Below, in pieces: positions 18,258-27,005 of a stretch of DNA of 64,000 nt. The DNA is from Methylobacterium tardum (GTDB lineage Bacteria > Pseudomonadota > Alphaproteobacteria > Rhizobiales > Beijerinckiaceae). Each line of letters begins with the position of its first letter. The first letter of the stretch is position 1. The DNA lies in assembly GCF_023546765.1 (NCBI RefSeq), contig NZ_CP097484.1:5318501-5382500 (forward strand), given 5' to 3'. The translations under genes and the position numbers were made by a program. The notes beneath the pieces are model-generated. The model was not told the origin of the DNA. It searched no databases and saw only the letters and a program-made list of their open reading frames with translations.

Positions 18258-20483
18258 CTACCAGCGGTAGATCAGGCTGCCGATCACCGTGGCGGGCGCG
18301 CCGCGGTAGCAGAAGCCGGATTGGCACGTGTAGTAGTCGCGGTCGAAGATGTTGAAGGCGTTGATCTGCGCCCGGAAGCCTTTGTACTTCGGGTCCAAAG
18401 CCGCGAAATCGTAGGCCACCAGGGCGTCGAACTGCGTCACCGTCGGGTTGCGTACGGTGTTGAGGTCGTCGGCGAAGCTCGTGCTCGTGTAGCGGATGCC
18501 ACCGCCGATCTGCAGGCCGCGCAGCGGCGAGGCGGGCGGGAATTGATAGGTCCCGAAGGCCGCGAAGGTGTCGCCCGGGATGCCCGAGACGGCATTGCCG
18601 CTGATCGACTGGGTCGTGCCCGGGAAGGTCGCGTTGCGGTAGCGCAGGTCGAGATGCGTGTAGGCGACGGTCAGGTTCGTGCCCGGCGCAAAATTGGCGG
18701 TCAGCTCCGCCTCGAAGCCCTTGGACTGGACCGATCCGGAGGCGACCTGATTGGCGATGTTGGTCGGGTCGGTCTGAAGGACGCTCGACTGCACGATATC
18801 GAAGCCGGCAAAACTTCCGGTGATGTTGGTGTCGGGGATGGCGTATTTCACGCCGGCCTCGATCTGATCGCCGGTGGCGGGCTTGAACGCGCGGCCGTTG
18901 ATGTCGACGCCGAGCTGGGGCGTGAAGGTCGTGGCGTAGCTCGCGTAGGGCACCAGCCCCGGCGCCAGCAGGTAGTTGAGGCCGGCGCGGCCCGTGAAGG
19001 CGGAATCGTCCTGGCTCCGCGCCGCGCCGAGGCTGCCGGGCGTCCCGGCGCGGGTGGATTGGCTGACGAAATCCTGGCGGCCGGTCAGCGTCAGGACGAA
19101 GCGGTCGAACTTCGCCTGCTCCTGGATGTAGAGGCCGATCTGGTCCTGCGACTGCGCGGAGGCCGAGGTGAGGGCCGGGCGGGGCACGAAGGTGCGGTAG
19201 CGGAAGGTCGAGAAGTCGCTGACGCCCGCGAGGTTGAGGTCCGGGATCAGGCCGAAACCGGCATCGCGCCGGTAATCGTAGTGGAGGTAATCGACGCCGG
19301 CGAGCAGGGTGTGGCTCACCGGGCCGGTGACGAGATGCGCCTCGAGCTGGTTGTCGACCGCCACGTAGCCGAGCCGGTCGTGGATCAGACCGTTCTCGCG
19401 CTGGGCCGAGAGGCCGGTGACGCTGTCGATCTGCGTGTAGGCGAGATGGCTGTCGATGTTCTGGTAGCGGACGTTCTGGCGGAAGATCAGGTCGTCCGAG
19501 AACCGGTGTTCGAAGCCGTAGCCGATCCGGTAGGAATCCTGGTTCAGGGCGTTGAAGGCCGCGTCGCCCTGGTAGAGGCGAGTGATGACGAAGCCCGGCG
19601 CGGTGTAGAAGGCCGAGGTGCCCGGCGCCTTGGAGTGCTGGAACTCGGTGAGCAGCGTGAAGGTGGTGTCGGCCGAGGGCCGCCACGTGAGCGCCGGCGC
19701 GATGGTGAAGCGGTTGTCGGTGCCGCTCGGCAGGAACGTGTTCGCCTCGCGGAACGCGCCGGTCAGCCGGAAGGCGAGGGTGCCGTCCGAACCCTCAATC
19801 GGGCTGCCGATGTCGAAATTGCCCTGGGTGCGGTCGAAGTTGCCGCCCTGGAACCAGACCTCGCCGAAGGGCACGAAGACCGGGCGCTTCGAGGTGATGT
19901 CGGCGATGCCGCCGGGCGAGCCCAGCCCGTAGAGGCCGGAGGACGGTCCGCGCAGGATGGTCAGCGCCTCGGTGCCGTAGGGCTCGATCCGGGCCACCGC
20001 CTGCCCGACGCCGGGCTGGCGCAGGCCGTCGCGGAAGACGCCGTCGTTCGTCGCGGCGAAGCCGCGGATGTAGAAGGCGTCGAAGCGCGGGTCGAAGCCG
20101 AACACGTTGCTCGAGACGCCGGGCGTGTAGGCCAGAGCCTCGTTGACGCTCTGGACGTTGCGGTCGTTGAGCTGCTCGCGGGTGACGACCGAGACCGATT
20201 GCGGGGTGTCGATCAGCGCGGTGTTGGTCTTGGTGGCGGTGGGGCTGACCCGGGCGACGTAGCCGGTGACCCCCGAGGGCCCGCCGCCGCCCCCGCTGGT
20301 GGCCGAACTGTTGCCGTCACCGCCGCTGACATTGCCGTCCGCGCCGGAGACGACCGCGGCGGCCGGGGCGGGGCCTGCGGCCTCCACGGAGATCTCGTTG
20401 AGCTGCACCTTCGCCTCCTGGGCGAGGGCGGAGCCGGCGAGCGCCGTCGAGGCGAGCAGAACCGTGAGGCGGACCGAACGCAT
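18258..20483 (-). CDS. TonB-dependent siderophore receptor (copy 2)
   Basis: 741 residues with a clean signal peptide (MRSVRLTVLLASTALAGSALA), the same QLNEISVEAAG start of the mature protein, the same Gly/Ser linker, plug motif TPQSVSVVTREQLNDR and a barrel that ends LIYRW. The plug regions and barrel segments (for example GYGFEHRFSDDLIFRQN) are nearly identical to copy 1, so they arose by tandem duplication. Differences lie mainly in the extracellular loop stretches, which suggests different siderophores. It is followed on the same strand by copy 1, about 140 bases away. Confidence 0.94.
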   Translation of the reverse strand: MRSVRLTVLLASTALAGSALAQEAKVQLNEISVEAAGPAPAAAVVSGADGNVSGGDGNSSATSGGGGGPSGVTGYVARVSPTATKTNTALIDTPQSVSVVTREQLNDRNVQSVNEALAYTPGVSSNVFGFDPRFDAFYIRGFAATNDGVFRDGLRQPGVGQAVARIEPYGTEALTILRGPSSGLYGLGSPGGIADITSKRPVFVPFGEVWFQGGNFDRTQGNFDIGSPIEGSDGTLAFRLTGAFREANTFLPSGTDNRFTIAPALTWRPSADTTFTLLTEFQHSKAPGTSAFYTAPGFVITRLYQGDAAFNALNQDSYRIGYGFEHRFSDDLIFRQNVRYQNIDSHLAYTQIDSVTGLSAQRENGLIHDRLGYVAVDNQLEAHLVTGPVSHTLLAGVDYLHYDYRRDAGFGLIPDLNLAGVSDFSTFRYRTFVPRPALTSASAQSQDQIGLYIQEQAKFDRFVLTLTGRQDFVSQSTRAGTPGSLGAARSQDDSAFTGRAGLNYLLAPGLVPYASYATTFTPQLGVDINGRAFKPATGDQIEAGVKYAIPDTNITGSFAGFDIVQSSVLQTDPTNIANQVASGSVQSKGFEAELTANFAPGTNLTVAYTHLDLRYRNATFPGTTQSISGNAVSGIPGDTFAAFGTYQFPPASPLRGLQIGGGIRYTSTSFADDLNTVRNPTVTQFDALVAYDFAALDPKYKGFRAQINAFNIFDRDYYTCQSGFCYRGAPATVIGSLIYRW

Positions 20484-20570
20484 GAACCCTCGAAGCCCGA
20501 ACCGGCACCGGTGACCGGCGATCGCGCGCTCACGATGGGCTGCTCAAGGATGATCGGGCAAGGTAGATTC

Positions 20571-20606
20571 GTGTTGAAAATCACACAGTTAGAAGACCTA
20601 AAATCT
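20571..20606 (-). promoter_or_regulatory. Conserved element upstream of receptor copy 2, iron-box-like
   Basis: Matches 27 of 36 bases with the element at 18164-18199; the shared core is ATCACACA-n-TTAGAA followed by TAAAAT. It lies 88-123 bases upstream of the copy 2 start. It is read as a shared operator or promoter for iron-responsive control, by similarity to Rhizobiales Irr/ICE boxes. Confidence 0.55.
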
Positions 20607-20743
20607 ATAACCGTTCCAGCTTGGCGCGCTATACAGAGCCGGACCTGCATTCAATGCGTAGCCGGACCCGCCACGCGCAGCAGAGCTGTCGGCGCCCCGC
20701 CGAGATCTTCGGGGGCGCGCTGCTTCATCTGCGCCGCCCGATC

Positions 20744-21628
20744 TCAGAACTCCAGCGGCGGCTCCCGCAGGGCGTCGGCCTCCCGGGTGCAGGTCGCCTG
20801 ATCGGGCGCGGTCCCGGCCCCGGCGAGGGCGGCGCGCAGCTCGGCGCGGGCCTTCTCCAGGTCGGCCCGGAAGGTCGGGTCGCCCATCAGGGCGGCGAAG
20901 ACCGCGGTGCCGGTCAGGCGCCCCGCGACCACGTCGCTGAGCCAGTGGACGCCGCAGACGATCCGGCTCTCGCCGTAGGCCCGGCCGCGGACCAGGATCG
21001 GGGTCGCCTTTTCGGGCACCAGGGCCGCCAGGATCAGCGCGTAGGCCCAGCCTTGCGTCGCGTGGCCGGAGGGATAGCTGAAGCTGTCGGCCAGCGCCTG
21101 GCTGCGCTGGACGCAGATCGGGGCCTCGTTGCCCACGAAGGGCCGCAGGCGGCGGTAATGCACCTTGGGGCCGCGGGTTGCCCGGGCGAGGTCGAGGCGG
21201 GCCCGCTCCAGCAGGTTGATCACCGCCGGTACCCGGGTCTGGTCGATCCGAGTACCGAGCACGCAGGCGAAGTTCTCCAGAACCGCGGCGGCGCCCTCGG
21301 CGACGTCGTTGCTGGCGATCTCCCAGCGCGGGCTGCCCTTGAGGGCGCGGGTGCTGCTGAAGGCCGCCCGGTCGGCCTTGTCGAGGGGCGCGTCGTGGGC
21401 CGGCGGCGCCGGCAGGATCTTGAGGGCGTCGGGCAGCGCCGTGTCGGCGAGATAGGGTTTCGCCGCCGGCTTGCCGGGCTTGAGCGTGTCGGAGCCGAGC
21501 GACGGCGCCACGCCCGGCGGGGCAGGGCGGGGCATGTCCTCGGCCAGCGCCGGGACCGCCGCGGCGAGGAGAACGGCGAGGAGAGCGGGGCGGACGGGCG
21601 GAGCGAGGCGGGACGGGGTGCGCAGCAT
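20744..21628 (-). CDS. Class A non-specific acid phosphatase (PAP2 superfamily), periplasmic
   Basis: 294 residues with a signal peptide (ALLAVLLAAAVPALA). The three phosphatase motifs are KVHYRRLRP (K-x6-RP), PSGHAT, and SRIVCGVHWLSD (S-R-x5-H-x2-D), with catalytic His in the last two. The enzyme strips phosphate from organic phosphomonoesters in the periplasm. The class A family is also known for PhoC and AphA-type enzymes. It is monocistronic. Confidence 0.9.
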   Translation of the reverse strand: MLRTPSRLAPPVRPALLAVLLAAAVPALAEDMPRPAPPGVAPSLGSDTLKPGKPAAKPYLADTALPDALKILPAPPAHDAPLDKADRAAFSSTRALKGSPRWEIASNDVAEGAAAVLENFACVLGTRIDQTRVPAVINLLERARLDLARATRGPKVHYRRLRPFVGNEAPICVQRSQALADSFSYPSGHATQGWAYALILAALVPEKATPILVRGRAYGESRIVCGVHWLSDVVAGRLTGTAVFAALMGDPTFRADLEKARAELRAALAGAGTAPDQATCTREADALREPPLEF

Positions 21629-21766
21629 CGGATCCGGGGCTCTATCGGCTGGAAACCTGCGGGCCAGTCCCGCTGCCGGACGAACGGCTCAACCGGCCCG
21701 CTCAGTCCCTGCACAGGCGGGCGGTCCTGTCCAGATGGGGCCCGTCGCGCCCTGCGCTGAGGGACG

Positions 21767-22621
21767 TCAGCCCGCCCGGATCGCGGCCGCCACGGCCTCC
21801 GGATGTTCCTCGTGCGGGCTCAGCGCCCCGGGGATCACCGCGCCCGTCACCCGGCCGCCGGCGATCAGGGCGTCCATCTCGGCCCCCGAGCGGCGCGGGG
21901 CGCCCTCGGGCCGCAGCACCAGGATCGGCGGCAGGGCCGCGTCGAACAGGTCGAGGAAGGCCGCGCGGCTGGCCACCGGGTCGAGGCCGCCGGTGACGAA
22001 GGCCGCGGTGCCGAACCGGCCGTTGCGCTGGCGGGTGATCGCGTGCTTGTCGCGGACCACGGCCGGCGTCACGCGCGCCGCGTCGGCGTAGACATGGGCG
22101 CGCATCATCCGGCCGATGATCGGCGGGCTGATGTTGATCCGGTAGAGCGCCTCGCCGAAGATCGGGGCCTCCACGGCCCGGCGGATGCGCGGGAACCAGT
22201 GCGCGCGGCCCGGCATCGCGGTGGGCAGCGGCCCCCGCCAGGTCGGCGCCACCAGGACCAGCCGGGCGAAGGTGCCGGGATGGCGCCGCGCCGCCGCCAC
22301 GAGGTAGCCGGCGGCATGGCCGGCCGCAACGCCGAGGGCGTAGGGGCCGGGCGCGGCTTCGAGCAGCGCGTCCAGGAAGGCGTGGAACGTCTCCGGGGCC
22401 AGCGGCACCCGGGTCCGCGGCCGGGCGCCGAAGCCCGGCCAGTCGGGGATGCGGCAGCGATACCCGGTCCCTAATGCGCGGGCGAGATCGCGCATCTCGG
22501 CCCGCGCCGAGATGGTCGAGAGGGCCGGCAGCAGGAGCGCGTCCTGCCCCTGGCCGATCACGTCGCAGGGCGTCGGCACCGGCCGGCCCGCCACCGTGAG
22601 GCTCAGCGCCTGCGTCTCCAT
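21767..22621 (-). CDS. Alpha/beta hydrolase family protein
   Basis: 284 residues. ATG 22621 is preferred to an earlier frame opening because it follows the dapD stop by 26 bases, so the genes form an operon. Alpha/beta hydrolase traits: DWPGFGARPR after strand 4, and a VAAGHAAGYLVA nucleophile-elbow-like stretch in which the usual G-x-S-x-G reads G-H-A-A-G, so a catalytic Ser is not obvious. There is a late LDPVAS and SPHEEHPEAV with a possible catalytic His. Function unknown; it may be an inactive or atypical member. Confidence 0.7.
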   Translation of the reverse strand: METQALSLTVAGRPVPTPCDVIGQGQDALLLPALSTISARAEMRDLARALGTGYRCRIPDWPGFGARPRTRVPLAPETFHAFLDALLEAAPGPYALGVAAGHAAGYLVAAARRHPGTFARLVLVAPTWRGPLPTAMPGRAHWFPRIRRAVEAPIFGEALYRINISPPIIGRMMRAHVYADAARVTPAVVRDKHAITRQRNGRFGTAAFVTGGLDPVASRAAFLDLFDAALPPILVLRPEGAPRRSGAEMDALIAGGRVTGAVIPGALSPHEEHPEAVAAAIRAG

Positions 22622-22647
22622 CGGGCCGCCCTCGAGTCCCAGAAGAA

Positions 22648-23508
22648 TCAGGTGCGGAGCAGCTCGTTGATCGCGGTCTTCGAGCGGGTGCCGGCATCGA
22701 CGCGCTTGACGATCACCGCGCAGTACAGGCCCGGGCCGGGCGAGCCGTCCGGCAGCGCCTTGCCGGGCATCGTGCCCGAGACAACGACCGAGTAGGGCGG
22801 CACGCGGCCGTACATGACCTCGCCGGTGGTCCGGTCCACGATCTTGGTCGAGGCGCCGATATAGACGCCCATCGACAGGACGCTGCCCTGGCCGACGATC
22901 ACGCCCTCCGCCACCTCGGCGCGGGCGCCGATGAAGCAATCGTCCTCGATAATCACCGGGTTGGCCTGGAGCGGCTCCAGCACGCCCGCGATGCCGGCGC
23001 CGCCCGAGATGTGGCAGTTCTTGCCGACCTGCGCGCAGGAGCCGATCGTCACCCAGGTGTCGACCATCGTGCCCTCGCCGACATGGGCGCCGAGATTGAC
23101 GAAGCTCGGCATCAGCACGGCGCCCGGCGCGATGTAGGAGCCGCGGCGGACGAAGCAGCCCGGCACGGCGCGCAGGCCCGCGGCGCGGAACTCGGCCTCG
23201 CCCCAGCCGGCGAACTTGGAGGCGACCTTGTCCCACCAGGGCGCGCCGCCGGGGCCGCCCTCGATCGTCGCCATGTCGTTGAGGCGGAAGGAGAGCAGCA
23301 CCGCCTTCTTCAGCCACTGGTTGACGACCCAGTCGTCGTTGCCGCTTTTCTCGGCGACGCGGGCCTTGCCGGAATCGAGCAGGTCCAGAGCCGCCTCGAC
23401 CGCCTCGCGCACCGCGCCCCGGGTGGCGGTCGAGATGTTGGCGCGGTCCTCCCAGGCGGCTTCGATGGTCTGGGCGAGATCGGAATGGGGCTTGCCGGCC
23501 TGGGACAT
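22648..23508 (-). CDS. dapD: Tetrahydrodipicolinate N-succinyltransferase
   Basis: 286 residues, normal. It catalyses the succinylation step of lysine and meso-diaminopimelate synthesis. The left-handed beta-helix of hexapeptide repeats is visible (for example [33 protein letters not shown], and the pattern [14 protein letters not shown]). It lies between the cNMP-binding gene (35 bases upstream) and the alpha/beta hydrolase, probably in one transcript. dapE is not adjacent. Confidence 0.95.
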   Translation of the reverse strand: MSQAGKPHSDLAQTIEAAWEDRANISTATRGAVREAVEAALDLLDSGKARVAEKSGNDDWVVNQWLKKAVLLSFRLNDMATIEGGPGGAPWWDKVASKFAGWGEAEFRAAGLRAVPGCFVRRGSYIAPGAVLMPSFVNLGAHVGEGTMVDTWVTIGSCAQVGKNCHISGGAGIAGVLEPLQANPVIIEDDCFIGARAEVAEGVIVGQGSVLSMGVYIGASTKIVDRTTGEVMYGRVPPYSVVVSGTMPGKALPDGSPGPGLYCAVIVKRVDAGTRSKTAINELLRT

Positions 23509-23543
23509 GGACGGGTCAGAACTCTTGAGGCGGGAGCCCGTGC

Positions 23544-24059
23544 TTACAAGCGGTCACCGGGGCTGTCACCTGGGCTGTCACTTGAGCTCTCACCCTGGGC
23601 GATGCCGTCGATCGCCGCGAGCAGCGCGCCCACCTGATCGAGATCGGCCACCAGACCGGCGAGGTCGTCCGCGAGGGTGTCGTGGACGGCCTGGGCGGCA
23701 CCGGGGAATTCCTCCAGCACGCGGCGCATCAGGGTCGGGGTGATCCGCATGACCTCGGCGGCGCCCTCGGCCCGGGCCTCGGTCGGGCGCGTGCCGCGCA
23801 CGAACAGGGCGAGCTGCCCGATCAGCGCCGCGCGCCCGGCCCGGACCGTCTCGGCCCCCGCGCCTCGCGGCTCGAGCCGGATCGTGCCCGACATCACCAC
23901 GAAGCCGCCATCGGCCGGGTCGCCGCGGGAGAACAGCAGGTCGCCATCCGTGAGCTCGCGCCGCTCGGCCGCGAAGGTCAGCAGGCGCAGGGCATCCCGG
24001 TCGAGGAAGCCGAACAGCGGCGCGGCTGCGAGGATCGCGATGTCGTCGCCGAGCCCCAA
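23544..24059 (-). CDS. Cyclic nucleotide-binding domain protein
   Basis: 171 residues. A single Crp/CNBD-type sensor domain: [18 protein letters not shown], then [21 protein letters not shown], with [12 protein letters not shown] as the phosphate-binding cassette region. There is no DNA-binding helix-turn-helix, so it is not a Crp regulator. The C-terminal tail is made of short repeated codons ([12 protein letters not shown]), encoded by about four 12-base tandem repeats at 23553-23600. Related proteins are often next to cell-envelope or stress genes; here it precedes dapD. Role unknown. Confidence 0.8.
   Translation of the reverse strand: MGLGDDIAILAAAPLFGFLDRDALRLLTFAAERRELTDGDLLFSRGDPADGGFVVMSGTIRLEPRGAGAETVRAGRAALIGQLALFVRGTRPTEARAEGAAEVMRITPTLMRRVLEEFPGAAQAVHDTLADDLAGLVADLDQVGALLAAIDGIAQGESSSDSPGDSPGDRL
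23553..23600. repeat. Four imperfect 12-base tandem repeats
   Basis: Repeat units GTCACCGGGGCT, GTCACCTGGGCT, GTCACTTGAGCT and CTCACCCTGGGC. They encode the Ser-Asp-Ser-Pro-Gly tail of the cNMP-binding protein and are a likely spot for length variation between strains. Confidence 0.7.
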
Positions 24060-24125
24060 GAACGCCTCACCACCCTGCGCGCACGCGAACCTATTCGGAT
24101 CGCCTACACGGAAAACTTCATTTCG

Positions 24126-24812
24126 TCAGGGCAGCAACTTGTATCCACCGCCCTCCGTCACGAGGATCGCGGCGGTGGCAGGGTTGGGCTCGATCTTCTG
24201 GCGCAGCCGGTAGATATGCGTCTCCAGCGTGTGGGTGGTGACGTGGGCGTTGTAGCCCCAGACCTCGGCCAGCAGCGTGTCGCGGTTCACCACCGCCCGG
24301 CCCGCCCGGTAGAGGAAGCGCAGGATCGCGGTCTCCTTCTCGGTGAGCTTGAGCTTCGAGCCGCGCTCGCCGACCAGCAGCTTGGCCCCCGGCCGGAACG
24401 TGTAGGGACCGATCTGGAAGACCGCATCCTCGGAGGCCTCGTGGCTGCGCAGGTGCGCGCGGATGCGGGCCAGCAGGATGCCGAACTTGAACGGCTTGGT
24501 CACGTAATCGTTGGCGCCGGCCTCCAGCCCTTCGACGTGATCCGCCTCGGAATCCTGGGCGGTGAGCATGATCACCGGGCCGCGGTATCCGGCCGCCCGC
24601 ATCCGGCGCACGGCCTCGCGCCCGTCGAGATCGGGCAGGCCGACATCCATCACCGCGAGGTCGATGCGCTCCGCGGCCACCCGCCGGATCGCGTCCGCGG
24701 CGTTCGCCTCGGTGATCACCGAGAAATCCTCGCAGAGGTCGAGCTGCTCGGTGAGGGTGTCGCGCAGGATCGCGTCGTCGTCGCAGATCAGCAGGCGGTA
24801 GGCATTCGGCAT
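24126..24812 (-). CDS. Response regulator, OmpR/PhoB family transcription factor
   Basis: 228 residues. The receiver domain has acidic residues in LLICDDDAIL, the phosphoacceptor in VMDVGLPDLDG, and Lys in YVTKPFKFGIL. The C-terminal winged helix (LKLTEKETAILRFLYRAGRAVV to HTLETHIYRLRQKIE) binds DNA. No histidine kinase gene is next to it. It lies 66 bases upstream of the cNMP-binding protein on the same strand. Targets unknown. Confidence 0.9.
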   Translation of the reverse strand: MPNAYRLLICDDDAILRDTLTEQLDLCEDFSVITEANAADAIRRVAAERIDLAVMDVGLPDLDGREAVRRMRAAGYRGPVIMLTAQDSEADHVEGLEAGANDYVTKPFKFGILLARIRAHLRSHEASEDAVFQIGPYTFRPGAKLLVGERGSKLKLTEKETAILRFLYRAGRAVVNRDTLLAEVWGYNAHVTTHTLETHIYRLRQKIEPNPATAAILVTEGGGYKLLP

Positions 24813-25162
24813 CGTCCGGGTCCCAGAGCAGGCTGCGGAAGGGAAGGGCCGCCTTCCGGGCGCAGCGTGCGATGACTGATGGTCTCAGCAGGATCGCGCG
24901 TCGCGACTTTGCCGAGGGTATTGTTTCCGCATCATTGTCCGTGCCGGGTGGCGCGCGCCGTGATTCGAGGGCGTCGGCCGCGCCAAGCGTGGCGGGTTCG
25001 CTCCCAATCCCGGATCAGCCGCCCGATTTCCGGCCAAGGATAGGGCAACGTTTGTGGCCGGAAACTGCCTTGTGCGCAATTGTTCACCGGTTTCAAACTG
25101 CGAATCCCGGACCTAAGACCCGCCGGTCCGCTTCGGTGGACCAGGCTGAGAGAGGGTTAGCC
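24813..25162. other. Intergenic region between two divergent genes
   Basis: About 350 bases between the OmpR-type regulator (minus) and the L,D-transpeptidase (plus). It must hold both promoters. The long frame that overlaps it on the plus strand is not supported by an RBS. No specific site was recognised. Confidence 0.5.
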
Positions 25163-25729
25163 GTGCGTCGAGGACGAAATGAGGAGCCCGGCTCAGTCCG
25201 CCTGAGCCTGGGCGAGATCCGCGTGCGGGCGACGGTCGGGGACCGGCGGCGGGGCCATCTCCTGGTCGGTCCGACGGTGATTCCCTGCGCCCTCGGGGCC
25301 GGGGGAATCGTCATCGCCAAGCGCGAGGGTGACGGCGGCTCGCCGCGGGGCCGCTTCCGCCTGCGGGGTGGCGCCTACCGGCCCGATCATCTCGGGATCC
25401 GCCCGCGCACGGCGCTGCCGCTCCGGGCGACCCGGCCCGAGGACGGCTGGTGCGACGACCGGCGGGACCGCCGCTACAACCGGCCGATCCGCCTGCCGGC
25501 CCCTGGAGTCAGCGCCGAATCGATGTGGCGCGGCGACGGGCTCTACGACGTGGTGATCGACCTCGACTACAACCGCGCCCCGATCCGGAAGGGGCGGGGC
25601 TCGGCGATCTTCCTGCACATCGCCCGCGACGGCTATCGCCCCACGGAGGGCTGCGTCGCCCTGGCCCGGGCCGACCTGCTGCGGCTGCTCCGGCGCCTCG
25701 GGCCGCGGACGCATCTGCGGATCGGCTGA
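25163..25729 (+). CDS. L,D-transpeptidase (YkuD-like) catalytic domain protein
   Basis: About 188 residues from GTG 25163, which has an RBS-like GAGAGAGGG about 8 bases before. The YkuD pattern is visible: the conserved His in FLHIARDGYRPTEGCVAL, with the Thr-Glu-Gly-Cys motif giving the catalytic Cys. These enzymes link peptidoglycan peptides (3-3 bonds) or attach proteins to it. There is no obvious signal peptide from this start, so export is unclear. The N-terminal part (LSLGEIRVRATVGDRRRGHLLVGP) is typical of the alphaproteobacterial short form (DUF-type L,D-transpeptidase). Confidence 0.82.
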   Translation: MRRGRNEEPGSVRLSLGEIRVRATVGDRRRGHLLVGPTVIPCALGAGGIVIAKREGDGGSPRGRFRLRGGAYRPDHLGIRPRTALPLRATRPEDGWCDDRRDRRYNRPIRLPAPGVSAESMWRGDGLYDVVIDLDYNRAPIRKGRGSAIFLHIARDGYRPTEGCVALARADLLRLLRRLGPRTHLRIG

Positions 25730-25803
25730 GCCCGGCTCGGCGGCAGCGCGACGCTGAGCGCGATAAGCCTGACCGCGCAGACGGCTCGGGGCGGGCGCGC
25801 CGT

Positions 25804-26676
25804 TCAGGACGGACCGGCGCCCTGAAGCTCGACCGTGCTCGCCAGGATCGCTTCCTGCAGCGCCGTGGCCAGATGGTGGTGGCGGCCCGGGCCGAGCACG
25901 ACAAACTCGACCTCTCCGAGCGCGGGCAGGCCCGCCGAGTCGGGGATCGCGGCCAGCCCCGGCGGCAGGACCTTGGCCGAGTGCGGTGCGATGCCCAGGC
26001 CGGCCTCGACGGCGGCGCGCAGCCCCATCAGGCTGCCGCTGGTGCAGGCAATCCGCCAGGACCGACCCGCCGCCTCAAGGGCATCGAGGGCCAGCGTGCG
26101 GGTCATCGAGGGCGGTGGATAGAGCACCAAGGGCAAGGGCTGCCCCGGATCGGGAACGAAGCCGGGCCGTCCCGTCCAGATCAGCTCCTCCGCCCAGGCC
26201 ATCGTGCCGCGCGGATCGCCGCGCCGGCGCTTGCAGAAGATCACGTCCAAGTCGCCGGCATCGTAGCTCTGATAGAGCGCCCGGCTCAGCCCGACCGTGA
26301 TCTGCAGATCCACCGCATCGTGACGATCGGCGAAGCGTGCGAGGACACGGCCCAGGGTCGCGAGGGTGTAGTCCTCCGAGACACCGAGCCGGATGCGGCC
26401 GCGTAGGCCGCTCGGCGAGAAGAAAGCGCACAGCCGGTCCTGCGCCTGCACGACGTCGTGCGCGAAGCCGATCAGGGCCTGGCCATCCGGCGTCGGGGCG
26501 ACCCGATGGGTGTCCCGCATCAGCAGGGAGCGGCCGAGAGCCTGTTCCAGCCGCGCGATATGCCCGCTGACCGTGGATTGCCGCAGCCCCAGCGCCTGCG
26601 CCGCGCCCGTGAAGCTGCTGCTCTCGGCGACGGCCAGGAAGGAGCGGAGCAGCGCGATGTTCGGAGGGCCCATCAT
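25804..26676 (-). CDS. LysR-type transcriptional regulator
   Basis: 290 residues. The N-terminal winged helix-turn-helix (FLAVAESSSFTGAAQALGLRQSTVSGHIARLEQALG) is followed by a two-lobe effector-binding domain (RIRLGVSEDYTLATL onwards). It is divergent from the next small membrane gene across about 95 bases, the usual arrangement for LysR regulators and their target genes. Effector unknown. Confidence 0.9.
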   Translation of the reverse strand: MMGPPNIALLRSFLAVAESSSFTGAAQALGLRQSTVSGHIARLEQALGRSLLMRDTHRVAPTPDGQALIGFAHDVVQAQDRLCAFFSPSGLRGRIRLGVSEDYTLATLGRVLARFADRHDAVDLQITVGLSRALYQSYDAGDLDVIFCKRRRGDPRGTMAWAEELIWTGRPGFVPDPGQPLPLVLYPPPSMTRTLALDALEAAGRSWRIACTSGSLMGLRAAVEAGLGIAPHSAKVLPPGLAAIPDSAGLPALGEVEFVVLGPGRHHHLATALQEAILASTVELQGAGPS

Positions 26677-26770
26677 GATTCATGATAACCGATATCGGTA
26701 ACGCCGCGGCGCGGGCCGGCTTAAGGTCCAGGCCGAGCCCGTTGCAGGGCCCAGCCGCCGAGCCTCGTCC

Positions 26771-26989
26771 ATGTCCGCACCCGTGCTCATGACAACGCTT
26801 TTCGTCGGCGGCTTGGTCGCGATCCCGACTCTCGGGAAATGGGCGCAGCAGGTCACCGAGGCACTCGCCTTCCTCCTGGCGGTCATCATCGTGATGGGTG
26901 CGGCCCTGTATCTCTGCGCGCGCTGGCCGGATTACTACGCCAATCCGCAGATGCCGGTCGCCGCGACCGAACCTTCGGGCGCCGACTGA
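26771..26989 (+). CDS. Small membrane protein (72 aa) of unknown function
   Basis: Two hydrophobic segments (LMTTLFVGGLVAIPTL and ALAFLLAVIIVMGAALYLCARW) with a short C-terminal tail. It starts at ATG 26771 opposite the LysR gene and is followed after 16 bases by the DUF1275 gene. It is probably part of that transcript and under LysR control; no family is recognised. Confidence 0.6.
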   Translation: MSAPVLMTTLFVGGLVAIPTLGKWAQQVTEALAFLLAVIIVMGAALYLCARWPDYYANPQMPVAATEPSGAD

Positions 26990-27005
26990 CGTCGGGGTGC
27001 GTCGC

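Noticed and set aside
18198..20801. An 867-codon open frame on the plus strand
   Set aside because: Antisense to siderophore receptor copy 2, which has a signal peptide, plug and barrel motifs. The plus frame is repetitive and GC driven.
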